From an uncultured Kordiimonas sp. (lineage in GTDB: Bacteria; Pseudomonadota; Alphaproteobacteria; Sphingomonadales; Kordiimonadaceae): a DNA stretch of 64,000 nt. Below, piece after piece: positions 42,296 to 51,617 of the stretch. The translations under genes were made by a program, and so were the position numbers. The notes beneath the pieces were generated by a model. It was not told where the DNA came from. It saw only the letters and a list, made by a program, of their open reading frames with translations, and did not search any database. Position 1 is the first letter of the stretch, and each line of letters begins with the position of its first letter. The stretch covers positions 1 to 64,000 of the forward strand of contig CANLMI010000004.1 of NCBI GenBank assembly GCA_947492375.1, given 5' to 3'.

Positions 42296-42836
42296 ATTGC
42301 TTTTTTGTCTGATTGGGTGATTTGAACTGGTCGTAAAATTGGTCGAATGTGCTCTTTTTCATTTTTGTTCACTCCAGCAATTGGAGTGTTTATTCCTTAT
42401 GTTTGGTGTTTGGATAATGAGTGTATCAGTTTTAAAAAGTTACAGGCAAATTGAGGGCGTAAACATTTCTTTTTCCTTTGATATTGGGTTTTGAAGCGCC
42501 AGCTTGCGCCGCGCCTTAAAACCCATGCAGGCCCCTTAAAGCGGGTGTGCAAATGGAAGAAAAAGCTTTGCTAAGATACTCTTCGTAATTGGGGGAACCT
42601 ATGAGGGAGCCGATTACGCAAGTATCTCTGCGCCCAGTTTTTTATGGAGAGCGTCGATGGCAGTAGCACTAAGTGATAGCGAATCTTTTATTCTAAAATC
42701 GCAATAAGGAAAACTGTTCGTTCATGAATGCACCTATAAACCTTATCATTAAACAAATAGTTGTTAATATATATATTGACATAATTAAAAAATTTGCCAT
42801 AGGTTGTTTTAATAACTTTATTGCTGAGTAAAGTTG
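42296..42836. other. Intergenic region ahead of the peptide-export operon
   Basis: No gene of normal size. The AT content rises sharply towards the operon. Two tiny frames (24 codons on the minus strand near 42360, 16 codons at 42658) lack support. The promoter candidate at 42776 is listed separately. Confidence 0.45.
42776..42804 (+). promoter_or_regulatory. Promoter candidate of the peptide operon
   Basis: A consensus TTGACA at 42776-42781 with a weak -10 (CATAGGT) 16 bases later, in very AT-rich DNA 33 bases before the HlyD start. The -35 is perfect; the -10 is poor, so activation may be needed. Confidence 0.4.
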
Positions 42837-44090
42837 ATGGAGGGGGCATTGACACTTTTTCGTAAAGAAGTCGTATTGGCTAAACGGCCTAAATTGATGG
42901 GTAGCGTGATAATTGCTCAGCCACTGTCAACCTTTCTAGTCACAGCCTGCATTGGATTGTTCTTCATTTTGGGAATTTTTGTTGTCACTACAACAGAATA
43001 TGCGAGAACTGAACAAGCGATTGGTTTTCTTAGGCCCTTGAATGGGGTGATAAAAGTTTTTCCTCGTAGACCCGGAATTGTAACTGAACTCTTTATTCAC
43101 GAGGGAATGTACGTATCAATTGGTGATTCTATTGCCAAAGTGTCTGTAGAAGAAAACAGTTTTAATAATCGTTCAAGTGAAGAACAATCAATAGAGTACC
43201 TGAACGAAAAACTAAAATTACTAGAAGTAAAAAAAAGCCTTCTTGAGAGCAAGACGAGTATAGACTCGACAAAAATCAATTCAGAAAAAAACAATTTGAA
43301 ACTCTCGTTAGCTGGGTTGGCTAGACGTGTTAAACAGCAACAGGAAATCGTTTTATTAGCATCGTCAAGTTATGAGCGCAGCAAAGAATTAATCGCATCT
43401 GGTCAAATTAGTAGGGCTACGTTTGAAGATCGAGCTCGCTCAAAACTCTCTGCCGAGCAGACATTAGAGATGCTAAAACAATCTCACAATGATATTAACA
43501 GTCAAATTAAACTCACACCCCAGCAATTTTTAACAAATAAATTAGAGCAAGACCTGGAAATCAATCAGTTAAGTTCTCAAATATTGGATATTAAACAGTC
43601 AATTGTTGAACTAAATGGTCGGCGTAAATATACATTGAAAGCCCCTGTATCAGGCAGAGCAACGTCTGTTTTGACATCTATCGGTAGAGAAGTATCTCAG
43701 CAACGGCCAATAGCGACTATAATTCCTCTTGAAGAGACATTGGTAGCTGAATTGTACGTTTCTAGCCGAGCTGCGGCTATTATCAAGGTCGGGCAAAATG
43801 TTAGGCTGAGTTTTGAGGCTTTATCTAATCAGGAACTTGGTTATGTTCCAGCAACTATAACATTGATAACAAATACAATTTTGACACCTAATGAAATAGA
43901 TCCAACTATTCAATATGATAGGCCTGCTTACAAAATTGTAGCTGAGTTAGATATGAAAAATATCAGCAAGCGTTTATCAAATATAAACCTTCGCCCAGGA
44001 ATGGAAGTAAACGCCCAAATTATTTTGGAGGAGCTACGTTTAATTGATCATTTCTTAACTCCGATCAAAGCATGGGGGGAAACATTATGA
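42837..44090 (+). CDS. HlyD-family periplasmic adaptor of a peptide exporter
   Basis: 417 residues with one N-terminal membrane helix near 26-48 (PLSTFLVTACIGLFFIL), a biotinyl-like domain (GVIKVFPRRPGIV, APVSGRATSVLT), a long alpha-hairpin (about 120-260) and a C-terminal beta domain (NLRPGMEVNAQI). The length and layout are those of CvaA/MchE-type adaptors for bacteriocin export. Its stop overlaps the transporter start as ATGA. It would link the inner-membrane transporter to an outer-membrane channel such as TolC, which is not encoded here. A truncated paralogue lies at 54726. Confidence 0.88.
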   Translation: MEGALTLFRKEVVLAKRPKLMGSVIIAQPLSTFLVTACIGLFFILGIFVVTTTEYARTEQAIGFLRPLNGVIKVFPRRPGIVTELFIHEGMYVSIGDSIAKVSVEENSFNNRSSEEQSIEYLNEKLKLLEVKKSLLESKTSIDSTKINSEKNNLKLSLAGLARRVKQQQEIVLLASSSYERSKELIASGQISRATFEDRARSKLSAEQTLEMLKQSHNDINSQIKLTPQQFLTNKLEQDLEINQLSSQILDIKQSIVELNGRRKYTLKAPVSGRATSVLTSIGREVSQQRPIATIIPLEETLVAELYVSSRAAAIIKVGQNVRLSFEALSNQELGYVPATITLITNTILTPNEIDPTIQYDRPAYKIVAELDMKNISKRLSNINLRPGMEVNAQIILEELRLIDHFLTPIKAWGETL

Positions 44091-46306
44091 TAGAAAACAT
44101 ATCATTTTTCTCCAAAGACAATCGTCTTCCTATTATCCAGCAAAGCGAATCTTCAGAATGTGGCTTAGCCTGTATAGCTATGATAGCTTGTTTTTTCGGA
44201 TATCGAACCAACTTAACGGCTTTAAGGGCGCAATTTAATACATCCTTACATGGTATGACCCTGCAAACATTGGGGAAAATTGCACGTCGATTAAATTTGA
44301 ACAGTCGTAGTCTAAAGGTTGATATCGAAGAAATTAGCAACCTACAACTTCCAGCTATTTTACATTGGGACCTCAATCACTTTGTTGTATTAAAGTCAAT
44401 TTCAAAGACATATGCAGTAATACACGACCCTAAAAATGGTAGAAAAAAACTAAATTGGGAAGACTTTTCAAAACACTACACTGGTATTGCAGTTGAGCTT
44501 ACTCCAACAAAGCAATTCGTAGAGCAAAAAAAAACCGCTACTTTAAAAATTACAGATTTGTGGAGTAATATATCGGGTTTAAAACGTGGAGTAGTACAGT
44601 TACTATTGCTAACTCTGTTAGTACAAATTAGCGCAATTTTTAGCCCACTATTTCTTCAAGTCGTAGTAGACGATGTATTAAGCCAGTATAATACATCATT
44701 ATTAATCATATTAACGATTAGCTTTTCTGGATTAGCTCTACTAGATGCATTTACAACATTGCTTAGACAATACGTTAATATTTTCATAGGCAACACCCTT
44801 AGCTTCCATATTGCATCAAATATATTTCAGCATTTACTCAATCTACCTATAGACTTTTTTGAAAAGCGGAAAATGGGCGACATTAATTCTCGATTTAGTT
44901 CCATAGAACCGGTACGGGACATGATAGCCGAAAAACTGGTAGTAGGTTTCTTAGATTCTTTGTTGGTAACAACCACCTTCACAATGATGCTTGTTGTTAG
45001 CCCAATATTGGCTCTCGTGTCATTGCTTTCACTACTAGGGTTTCTAGTGTTGCGTTTGACACTTTTTGCTGCATTAAAGCGCAAAACAGAAGATGCCCTT
45101 ATAAGCAAAGCAGGTGAAAGCTCCGAATTCATGGAGTCGGTTCGATCAATTATAAGTATCCGTTTGTTTGGTGCAGAAACTGATCGACATCAAAAATGGC
45201 AAAATAAATATGCAGATTCTATTAATGCCAATATCAGTGTTCAAAAGTATGAGGCGTGGTATTCCGTTAGCCAAACACTCTTAAGCACCATTGAATGGAT
45301 CATCATTATTTATCTGTCGGCTATAATGGTAATCAACAAAGAATTCACCATTGGAATGATATTTGCTTTCCAGGCTTATCGCATGAATTTTGTTGGAAAG
45401 TCACAAGCACTTGTAAGGCTTTTAATTGAATTTCGTATGTTGAGGTTACACTTAGATCGAATTGCTGATATCGTTCACACTACCTCAGAAAGTCCAAGAG
45501 GTTTTCAAAGCTTTGAAGATCACTCCACAAGCGAAATAACTGGGAAAATAACAATCAAAGATTTAAGCTATAGATACTCATTCGACAGCCCCAAAATAAT
45601 AAATAACCTGTCAATAGATATTAAGGCAGGTGAATCAATAGCAATAGTTGGAGCGACGGGGTGCGGAAAGACAACCTTGCTTAAATTAATGGCAGGCCTT
45701 CTGTCACCTCAAGAAGGCGAAATCTTAATTGATGATCGACTATTGTCTGTTGCAAACGCACATACCTATAGAAAATCTATAGGTGTAGTGATGCAAGATG
45801 ATGAATTATTATCGGGAACAATTGCTGAAAACATAGCTTTCTTTGACCAAGCAATCAATATGGAACGCGTTGTAGAATGTGCACACAAAGCTTGTATTTT
45901 TAAGGATATTGCCTCATTGCCTATGGGTTTTCAAAGCTTAATTGGCGAGATGGGAACAGCACTTTCTGGAGGGCAAAAACAGCGGATATCTATTGCACGT
46001 GCTCTTTATCGTCAACCACGAATTTTATTCATGGATGAAGGAACATCTAACTTAGATGTAGGCACAGAAAGTCAAGTTAATGCATCAATTGCATGTATGG
46101 GTATAAGTCGCATTATTATCGCACATCGACCAGAAACTATTAGGTCTGCAAACCACGTGTATTTGCTGAAGAATGGTAAGTTGTCGAAAGTGGATAATAG
46201 TATCAGCCTTACTGAGCATAATGCTGAGAATTCTACGCTAGTGACATCGAGTTCCAAATCTCGGGAAAACATTTCACTTTCCCAAGATAAGGAAGTAGGT
46301 GCTTAA
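44087..46306 (+). CDS. C39-peptidase-containing ABC transporter (bacteriocin-type)
   Basis: 739 residues in three parts. The N-terminal C39 peptidase has Cys25 (SSECGLACIAMI), His98 (LNHFVVLK) and Asp114 (IHDPKNG). Six membrane helices lie about 155-440. The ATPase has Walker A GATGCGKTT near 522, signature LSGGQKQR near 626, Walker B ILFMDEGTSNLD and the switch His in IIAHRP. Such transporters cut leaders after a double glycine and export the core. The precursor 70 bases downstream has exactly that leader. Start at 44087 is set by the overlap with the adaptor stop and the G-rich ribosome site. Confidence 0.93.
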   Translation: MIENISFFSKDNRLPIIQQSESSECGLACIAMIACFFGYRTNLTALRAQFNTSLHGMTLQTLGKIARRLNLNSRSLKVDIEEISNLQLPAILHWDLNHFVVLKSISKTYAVIHDPKNGRKKLNWEDFSKHYTGIAVELTPTKQFVEQKKTATLKITDLWSNISGLKRGVVQLLLLTLLVQISAIFSPLFLQVVVDDVLSQYNTSLLIILTISFSGLALLDAFTTLLRQYVNIFIGNTLSFHIASNIFQHLLNLPIDFFEKRKMGDINSRFSSIEPVRDMIAEKLVVGFLDSLLVTTTFTMMLVVSPILALVSLLSLLGFLVLRLTLFAALKRKTEDALISKAGESSEFMESVRSIISIRLFGAETDRHQKWQNKYADSINANISVQKYEAWYSVSQTLLSTIEWIIIIYLSAIMVINKEFTIGMIFAFQAYRMNFVGKSQALVRLLIEFRMLRLHLDRIADIVHTTSESPRGFQSFEDHSTSEITGKITIKDLSYRYSFDSPKIINNLSIDIKAGESIAIVGATGCGKTTLLKLMAGLLSPQEGEILIDDRLLSVANAHTYRKSIGVVMQDDELLSGTIAENIAFFDQAINMERVVECAHKACIFKDIASLPMGFQSLIGEMGTALSGGQKQRISIARALYRQPRILFMDEGTSNLDVGTESQVNASIACMGISRIIIAHRPETIRSANHVYLLKNGKLSKVDNSISLTEHNAENSTLVTSSSKSRENISLSQDKEVGA

Positions 46307-46375
46307 CTCAAGCACCTTCAAATTAGGAAGATACTCAATGTATTATCCTTATTAAGTCAACAAAAAGGAGTGTAA

Positions 46376-46573
46376 ATGATGACATCAGTTTTAGTAAAAA
46401 AAGCACGAGATGCAGCTCGCCTTCGCGAATTATCCGCTCTTGATGAAAGTAAAGTTTCAGGGGGTTTTTTCAGTCAAGGGTGTGGATCTTGCAGTCCGGG
46501 ATTTAGTTGGGTGAGTGACCCATGTCCTCAATGCCCTGGTGGTGAACAGGGATATTGTGGGGATACTTGTTAA
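46376..46573 (+). CDS. Double-glycine RiPP precursor with six-Cys core
   Basis: 65 residues, ribosome site AAGGAG 5 bases before ATG. The leader (1-30) is charged and helical and ends ALDESKVSGG, a standard double-Gly leader for C39 peptidases. The core (31-65) begins FFSQGCGSC. It has Cys at 36, 39, 50, 53, 61 and 65, arranged as CGSC, CPQC and CGDTC, plus Asp48, Glu57, Asp63 and several Ser and Thr. It has no Lys or Arg. Position between the peptidase-transporter and an ATP-grasp ligase makes it the substrate of the cluster. It matches no known bacteriocin core I recall. Confidence 0.85.
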   Translation: MMTSVLVKKARDAARLRELSALDESKVSGGFFSQGCGSCSPGFSWVSDPCPQCPGGEQGYCGDTC

Positions 46574-46621
46574 GCCTCAAAATGCTAAGTCTATATCAAT
46601 CTAATAGAGACTAACTCACTA

Positions 46622-46652
46622 GAGGGTACGCTTTACTTTTCTGCGTACCCTC
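46622..46652 (+). promoter_or_regulatory. Perfect hairpin between precursor and maturation genes
   Basis: GAGGGTACGC pairs perfectly with GCGTACCCTC across 11 bases. No T run follows, so it is not a classic terminator. It could protect the precursor mRNA 3' end or serve as partial terminator or processing site, giving more precursor than enzyme. Confidence 0.6.
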
Positions 46653-46668
46653 ATCAAAAAGGGGTGAT

Positions 46669-47700
46669 ATGATAGACAATATTTATTTAATAGGCATAGG
46701 GACGGACATCCATTTAACCCGACTACAAGATGAATTCCGATCCCGTAATATCCATGCCGAAATTCTTGACCCTCTTGCAAACGATGCATTTCACTTACAG
46801 TACAATGATGAGCAATCTCAGTTCACTGTGAAGATACGGTTAAGTTCTGGTACTAGTATCGACACACTCAAGTGTTCGCTGATGTGGCATCGTGTCAAGG
46901 TTTTACCTGTTCCAGAACCTAAAACTGAAATTCAACAAATAGAATATCTCAAATTAACTGAAACAAAGTCTTTTTGGCGAAATTTAAGTCAAATCTCTAC
47001 CGCCAAATTTATTAATGATTTTGAAGCAATTGAATATCATAGATCTAAGGCGGCTCAACTACAAATTGCGAGTAAATTGGGATTACAAATAGCGCCTACA
47101 TGTATTTCCAGCAACGCCAAGGAAATTACAGGGTTTCGACGTATGTTTGGTGATTGTCTAATTAAGCCCCTTATGACACCACGAGTACCCGGAACTGAGA
47201 ATGTAAAGCCATTATCCATGCATGCAATTTGGATTAGTGCCGAAGAGTATATAGACACCCAAGAGTTTAGCGCGTTCCCTATTATTATCCAACAATATAT
47301 TGAAAAAACGTATGAGCTTAGAATCTTCGTTTTCGCTAATTCTGTCACAGCATTTAAAATTGATTCCCAAAATAGCAAAGAGGGAAAAATTGACTGGAGA
47401 CTAGCCCAAACGGAAGACATCTTTGAAGAGATTAGAATTCCTGGCATTTTAGAAAATAAACTCATTCAATATCTCCAAATATCTGGGTTAGATACTGGGA
47501 GTTTTGACTTCATAGTTGACAAGTCTGGGCACTATGTCTTTTTGGAGTGCAATCCCTCTGGACAATGGGCTTGGCTTGAAGACCCAAATAATGACTATTT
47601 GCCAATAACTCGTAACATTGTTGACCAGATAGCGACTGGGTATACCCCGATCTCTTACTTGAATGCAAAAAGTATACTTAACGGAGAGAAATGTGATTAG
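46669..47700 (+). CDS. Graspetide-type ATP-grasp ligase (MvdC/MvdD-like)
   Basis: 343 residues, start after AAAGGGGTGAT. The N-terminal pre-ATP-grasp domain is followed by an ATP-binding part (DCLIKPLMTPRVPGTENV, IIQQYIEKTYELRIFVFANS). The Mg-binding end is DTGSFDFIVDKSGHYVFLEC and NPSGQWAWLE. The last block is characteristic of MvdC/MvdD-type ligases that join Ser/Thr or Lys side chains to Asp/Glu in graspetides. The precursor core has Ser/Thr and three acidic residues but no Lys, so ester links would be expected. RimK-like peptide tailing is the alternative. Confidence 0.8.
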   Translation: MIDNIYLIGIGTDIHLTRLQDEFRSRNIHAEILDPLANDAFHLQYNDEQSQFTVKIRLSSGTSIDTLKCSLMWHRVKVLPVPEPKTEIQQIEYLKLTETKSFWRNLSQISTAKFINDFEAIEYHRSKAAQLQIASKLGLQIAPTCISSNAKEITGFRRMFGDCLIKPLMTPRVPGTENVKPLSMHAIWISAEEYIDTQEFSAFPIIIQQYIEKTYELRIFVFANSVTAFKIDSQNSKEGKIDWRLAQTEDIFEEIRIPGILENKLIQYLQISGLDTGSFDFIVDKSGHYVFLECNPSGQWAWLEDPNNDYLPITRNIVDQIATGYTPISYLNAKSILNGEKCD

Positions 47701-50170
47701 TAAATCTCTATATCCAGCAATACGCCAAATTATATTCGCCAAGTTTTCAAGCGCAATCAGTATATTGGGTTTAACCACGGCGATGATTGCCGTTGGATTG
47801 TTGTCTGTTTTTATCCGCCATGAATTGAGTTACGACAGCTTTTGGCCAAACTCTGAAAAAATCTTTCGTGTAGAATTGGATAAAAGTTTGCCAGGCCTTA
47901 GTGAACAGAGTTTTGTATTAACTCCTGGTAATTTAAAATCATCTATTAAGGAATATTTCCCAGAGATAGAAGCCACTGCCCGCTTGTATTCTCCTATCAT
48001 GTTAACAGGGTCTATAGATAATAGAGTCGTTCGAGCAAGTACTTATTTTGCAGACCCTAATATAGCAGATATATTGCAATTTGAGGCACTCGAAGGTGAT
48101 ATTCGAACCGCTCTCGAAACACCAAATAGTCTTATCTTAACAGCAAAAGGTATGGTTACTTTGTTTGGTGAAAATGTTGAACTTGGTACTAGCATTTCCT
48201 TGAGCAATAATTTTATAGAACAAACCGTTTATACAGTTCGCGCTGTTATTAAACAGACACCAACTAACAGCATGTTTGATATTAATATACTTTCATCGTT
48301 CCATGCTCAAAAATTCCCTCCTAGCTTCGAAGATTGGGAAAGCAATGTTGCTAATCTCTTCGTCAAACTTTCTCATCGCGCAACTGCATCTAGTGTACAA
48401 GATAGACTACCACTTTTTATTAATCACGTTTTGCCTTTACCAAAAGGTATAGTTGATCATAAGCCTTCAAACTTATTTCAATTAAGAATGATAAACCTTC
48501 GTGATATCCATCTTCACAGTAAAGGTTTTGGTGAAGCTGGCCGACGAGGTGATTATGTTAAAGTTTTCACCAGTATTGGCATTGCTCTAGTCGTATTGGT
48601 GATTGCTGTCTTAAATTATATTAACCTAAACACAGCCAATGCTATTACTCGAGCACGTGAAATATCTATTAGAAAAATTGTTGGGGCCCAGCGAACGGAC
48701 CTCTATATACAATTTTTAATAGAAGCGTTTCTTATTACGATAATGTCGGCTGTCTTTTCTATTGCAGCGATAGAAATAATGACACCTCACCTAGCAATAT
48801 TTCTAGAATTGCCGCTAACGTCGAATACTTCTATTCTAGAAATGATGTATCTTATTTTAGCAGTGATCGTAATTGCTTTTGTATGTGGCATTTACCCAGC
48901 TATTTATGTCACAAAATATCGCCCATCAGAAATTTTAGGGGCAAATGGAAACAGCTATATTCATAGTTCTGTGATGCTACGCAATATATTGGTAACTATT
49001 CAGTTTACATTTTCAACTGCATTAATTTTAGCGACACTTATTGTTTTCGCTCAATTAACGTTTTCTCGCAATTTTGACCGTGGTTTTACGCCTTCAAATA
49101 TGCTTACAATTAATATTCCTGGTTCTAAAACCGCCGGCAGCACCCATACCTTAATCAATGAACTCAATAAACTTCCTGAAATTAAAGCAGCGTCTGTTTA
49201 TGGGTTTCGTATTCAATCAAAAAACTTTCGTACAACGAACTTTGGAATAGATGGAGGGATAGGCAACCAGTCAACGAGCTTAGTTGTAAAAAATATTGGC
49301 CACAATAATGCAAAGGCCTGGGGAGCAACTATTGCTGCTGGAAGAGACTTTGAAACTGCTCGAGATAGCGATCAATTTGTAATGTCCGTAGATTGGCGAG
49401 GTGGAAAAGGTGACCCAATGCCAATTATTCTTAACGCAACAGCAGTAAAACAACTTGGTTTTGTCAATAACAGTTCTGCTATCGGGACCCTACTTTTTGA
49501 AGAAACAGGCGATGGTCAGCCTAAAGTTCGCAGGATGTACGAAATTATAGGTATATATCCAGATTTTCAACTATTTGGTATGGACCATCAACCTCAACCT
49601 TCTGTATATCGCCTTTGGCCCTCAGATTTCAATATCGGTGTTGCTATGAGGTATACAGGAGAAGTAGAAAAAGCGACAGCCAACATCTTACGCATATGGC
49701 AAAACATATATCAAAATAACGATTATTATCTATCACATATGGAAGATATTACGTCTTCATACGATCAACGCGAAGAAAATGAATTTTTATTATTCGCTGT
49801 ATTTGCCGGTCTGGCCATATTATTTGCTTGTATGGGGTTATTAGGGTTATCCGAGTTTTCTATCAAAAAGCGCTGTAAAGAAATTGCAGTACGAAAAGTT
49901 TTAGGAGCCTCAAAGCTACATCTAATATTATTAGCTCTTTGGGATTTTAGTAAACCAGTATTAATTGCTATTATTATAGCAATTCCGTTGTCATATCATT
50001 TTATGGAATTATGGCTCCAAACATTCGTTCATAGAATTGATACTGTAACTTTGTCTGTAGTTGTAACCATAAGTAGCTTGCTTGTTTTATTAACAACTTG
50101 GGCAACTATTGGTCTAAATGTTCGAAAAATAGCTAACACCAATCCTATAAATGCATTGAGGCATCAATAG
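47693..50170 (+). CDS. FtsX/MacB-type ABC permease, ATPase-less, 825 aa
   Basis: The GTG at 47693 (V-I-S-K-S-L) was chosen: GGAGAG lies 6 bases upstream, and it overlaps the ligase stop by 8 bases. A first helix (about residues 20-42) and a large periplasmic MacB_PCD-like domain come before FtsX block 1 (ITRAREISIRKIVGAQRTDL). A second periplasmic part precedes FtsX block 2 (KKRCKEIAVRKVLGASKLHL). Duplicated permeases of this form occur in self-protection and peptide export systems. No separate ATPase gene is nearby, so it may borrow one or act mechanically. An immunity role is plausible. Confidence 0.8.
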   Translation: MISKSLYPAIRQIIFAKFSSAISILGLTTAMIAVGLLSVFIRHELSYDSFWPNSEKIFRVELDKSLPGLSEQSFVLTPGNLKSSIKEYFPEIEATARLYSPIMLTGSIDNRVVRASTYFADPNIADILQFEALEGDIRTALETPNSLILTAKGMVTLFGENVELGTSISLSNNFIEQTVYTVRAVIKQTPTNSMFDINILSSFHAQKFPPSFEDWESNVANLFVKLSHRATASSVQDRLPLFINHVLPLPKGIVDHKPSNLFQLRMINLRDIHLHSKGFGEAGRRGDYVKVFTSIGIALVVLVIAVLNYINLNTANAITRAREISIRKIVGAQRTDLYIQFLIEAFLITIMSAVFSIAAIEIMTPHLAIFLELPLTSNTSILEMMYLILAVIVIAFVCGIYPAIYVTKYRPSEILGANGNSYIHSSVMLRNILVTIQFTFSTALILATLIVFAQLTFSRNFDRGFTPSNMLTINIPGSKTAGSTHTLINELNKLPEIKAASVYGFRIQSKNFRTTNFGIDGGIGNQSTSLVVKNIGHNNAKAWGATIAAGRDFETARDSDQFVMSVDWRGGKGDPMPIILNATAVKQLGFVNNSSAIGTLLFEETGDGQPKVRRMYEIIGIYPDFQLFGMDHQPQPSVYRLWPSDFNIGVAMRYTGEVEKATANILRIWQNIYQNNDYYLSHMEDITSSYDQREENEFLLFAVFAGLAILFACMGLLGLSEFSIKKRCKEIAVRKVLGASKLHLILLALWDFSKPVLIAIIIAIPLSYHFMELWLQTFVHRIDTVTLSVVVTISSLLVLLTTWATIGLNVRKIANTNPINALRHQ

Positions 50171-50234
50171 TCACGTTTCTAGTCGAAACAATCAGCCAAC
50201 AAACTTATATTATTTATCTGTTAATTATACTGGA

Positions 50235-51617
50235 ATGTATGCCATGAACCTTGAAAAGCGTCCAATAATCTATGACGACCCACTCTCAAGTAATGATGAA
50301 TTTATCGAGATGTTAGCCTCTTTGTCGAAAACGACCAGTGAAGAATTAGTAAATGGCATTTATGAATTTTTTACAGAATATTACGTGGAGCATCAAAACC
50401 TTGCGTATGTTATTTCTATTCCGCGTAGTATTCTTATCTTTACTGCATCGCTAGAGAGCTTACTACTCGCCGCAATACAGGAAAATTCCTCTTCCGCAGT
50501 AATTGGAGCGGCCTATGTAGCTCTTGCAAGTGGATATTTTTGTGTAAGTCAGAAGAAACGTGAAGCAGATCACGTCGGCAAAAATCTAGAATTATATTTA
50601 AAAGAACATGACAATGTAAAAGTTGAAGCCTTTTCAAAAAGCATGAGAGAGAGGATTATACATTGGGACAATTTAACAAATGAATATTTAGATAGCAGAA
50701 TAGATAAGTACATCAGCCATGCATCAAGCGATAGATTTTTGGATAAACTAACATATGTACACCGCATGGACCACAATCAACGATTATTTATAGCGCCGTT
50801 TTTAACGATTGGCGAACATGTCAATAAACTTAAAAGTTCACAAGAAAATTTCTGTATCGGTGAGGTTATACAAAATATATCCTTGAACACACTTGAGAAT
50901 AAACAGATCGAGTTACGCCGAAGGCAAGATAAACCACTACTTGTTTTTATATGGTCTGGAGAATGCGGAACATGTATTGATAAGTTAAAGAAGTTAGCAC
51001 TACTACGTCATGAGTTAGATCGCCTAAATATTGATGTTCTGACAATAAATGTTGATAAGAATCCCCAAGCTCTCCAAAAACAACTCAAATCACAGGAAAT
51101 ATATGCCTTTAATACAGCTTATACACATAATCAGGCGAATATAATGCAAGATTGGGGAATTATTGATGTTCCAATGTTTGCTTTAATTGATAGTGCTGGA
51201 GTTATTAGAACTGCTGGTAGCTATGATCTAGACAGAATAGTACTGGAACTAGAGTTACTTGCAATAACCAATAAAGAAAATAGTACTCAAATACATGAAC
51301 ATTCGTCCGTAGGTCTTATGAAAAATTTTTCTAAATCTATGGCTAATTGGGCACTGTCTGGTATGAAACAAGCCGACCAAGAACTCGTGACAATTCGTTT
51401 GTCGACATGTCAAACATGCCCTCACCTTATAAAAAACGGTACTGCATTCCTGCAAAAACTAGTATCCAATTTAGGGCTAGGTGACGCTGTTTGTAATCTA
51501 TGCGGGTGCGCCGTTAATGCTAAAGCTAAAATATTAAATGAAGACTGTCCTTCAGAAGCAGCAATCAATGGCGTTTCGCCATGGAAAAGAGCTGAAAGAG
51601 GCGATATACAAGAATGA
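50235..51617 (+). CDS. Thioredoxin-like protein with Cys-rich C-terminal tail
   Basis: 460 residues. The N-terminal 200 residues are mostly helical, with one hydrophobic stretch near 65-105. A TlpA/thioredoxin domain follows: LVFIWSGECGTCIDKLKKL with CGTC at 244-247, and the cis-Pro at 313 in IIDVPMFAL. The C-terminal 75 residues carry six Cys (392, 395, 420, 423, 425, 438; TCQTCPHL, CNLCGC), a zinc-ribbon-like pattern. It is the last gene of the operon and probably reduces, oxidises or isomerises the cysteines of the precursor core. The combination is unusual. Confidence 0.75.
   Translation: MYAMNLEKRPIIYDDPLSSNDEFIEMLASLSKTTSEELVNGIYEFFTEYYVEHQNLAYVISIPRSILIFTASLESLLLAAIQENSSSAVIGAAYVALASGYFCVSQKKREADHVGKNLELYLKEHDNVKVEAFSKSMRERIIHWDNLTNEYLDSRIDKYISHASSDRFLDKLTYVHRMDHNQRLFIAPFLTIGEHVNKLKSSQENFCIGEVIQNISLNTLENKQIELRRRQDKPLLVFIWSGECGTCIDKLKKLALLRHELDRLNIDVLTINVDKNPQALQKQLKSQEIYAFNTAYTHNQANIMQDWGIIDVPMFALIDSAGVIRTAGSYDLDRIVLELELLAITNKENSTQIHEHSSVGLMKNFSKSMANWALSGMKQADQELVTIRLSTCQTCPHLIKNGTAFLQKLVSNLGLGDAVCNLCGCAVNAKAKILNEDCPSEAAINGVSPWKRAERGDIQE

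Noticed and set aside
42305-42379. 24-codon minus-strand frame MKKSTFDQFYDQFKS next to the recombinase fragment
   Set aside because: Looks like the start of something lost; no partner, no ribosome site, too short to call.
42658-42708. 16-codon frame MAVALSDSESFILKSQ upstream of the peptide operon, considered as a second precursor or leader
   Set aside because: No double-Gly site and no core; too short to support.
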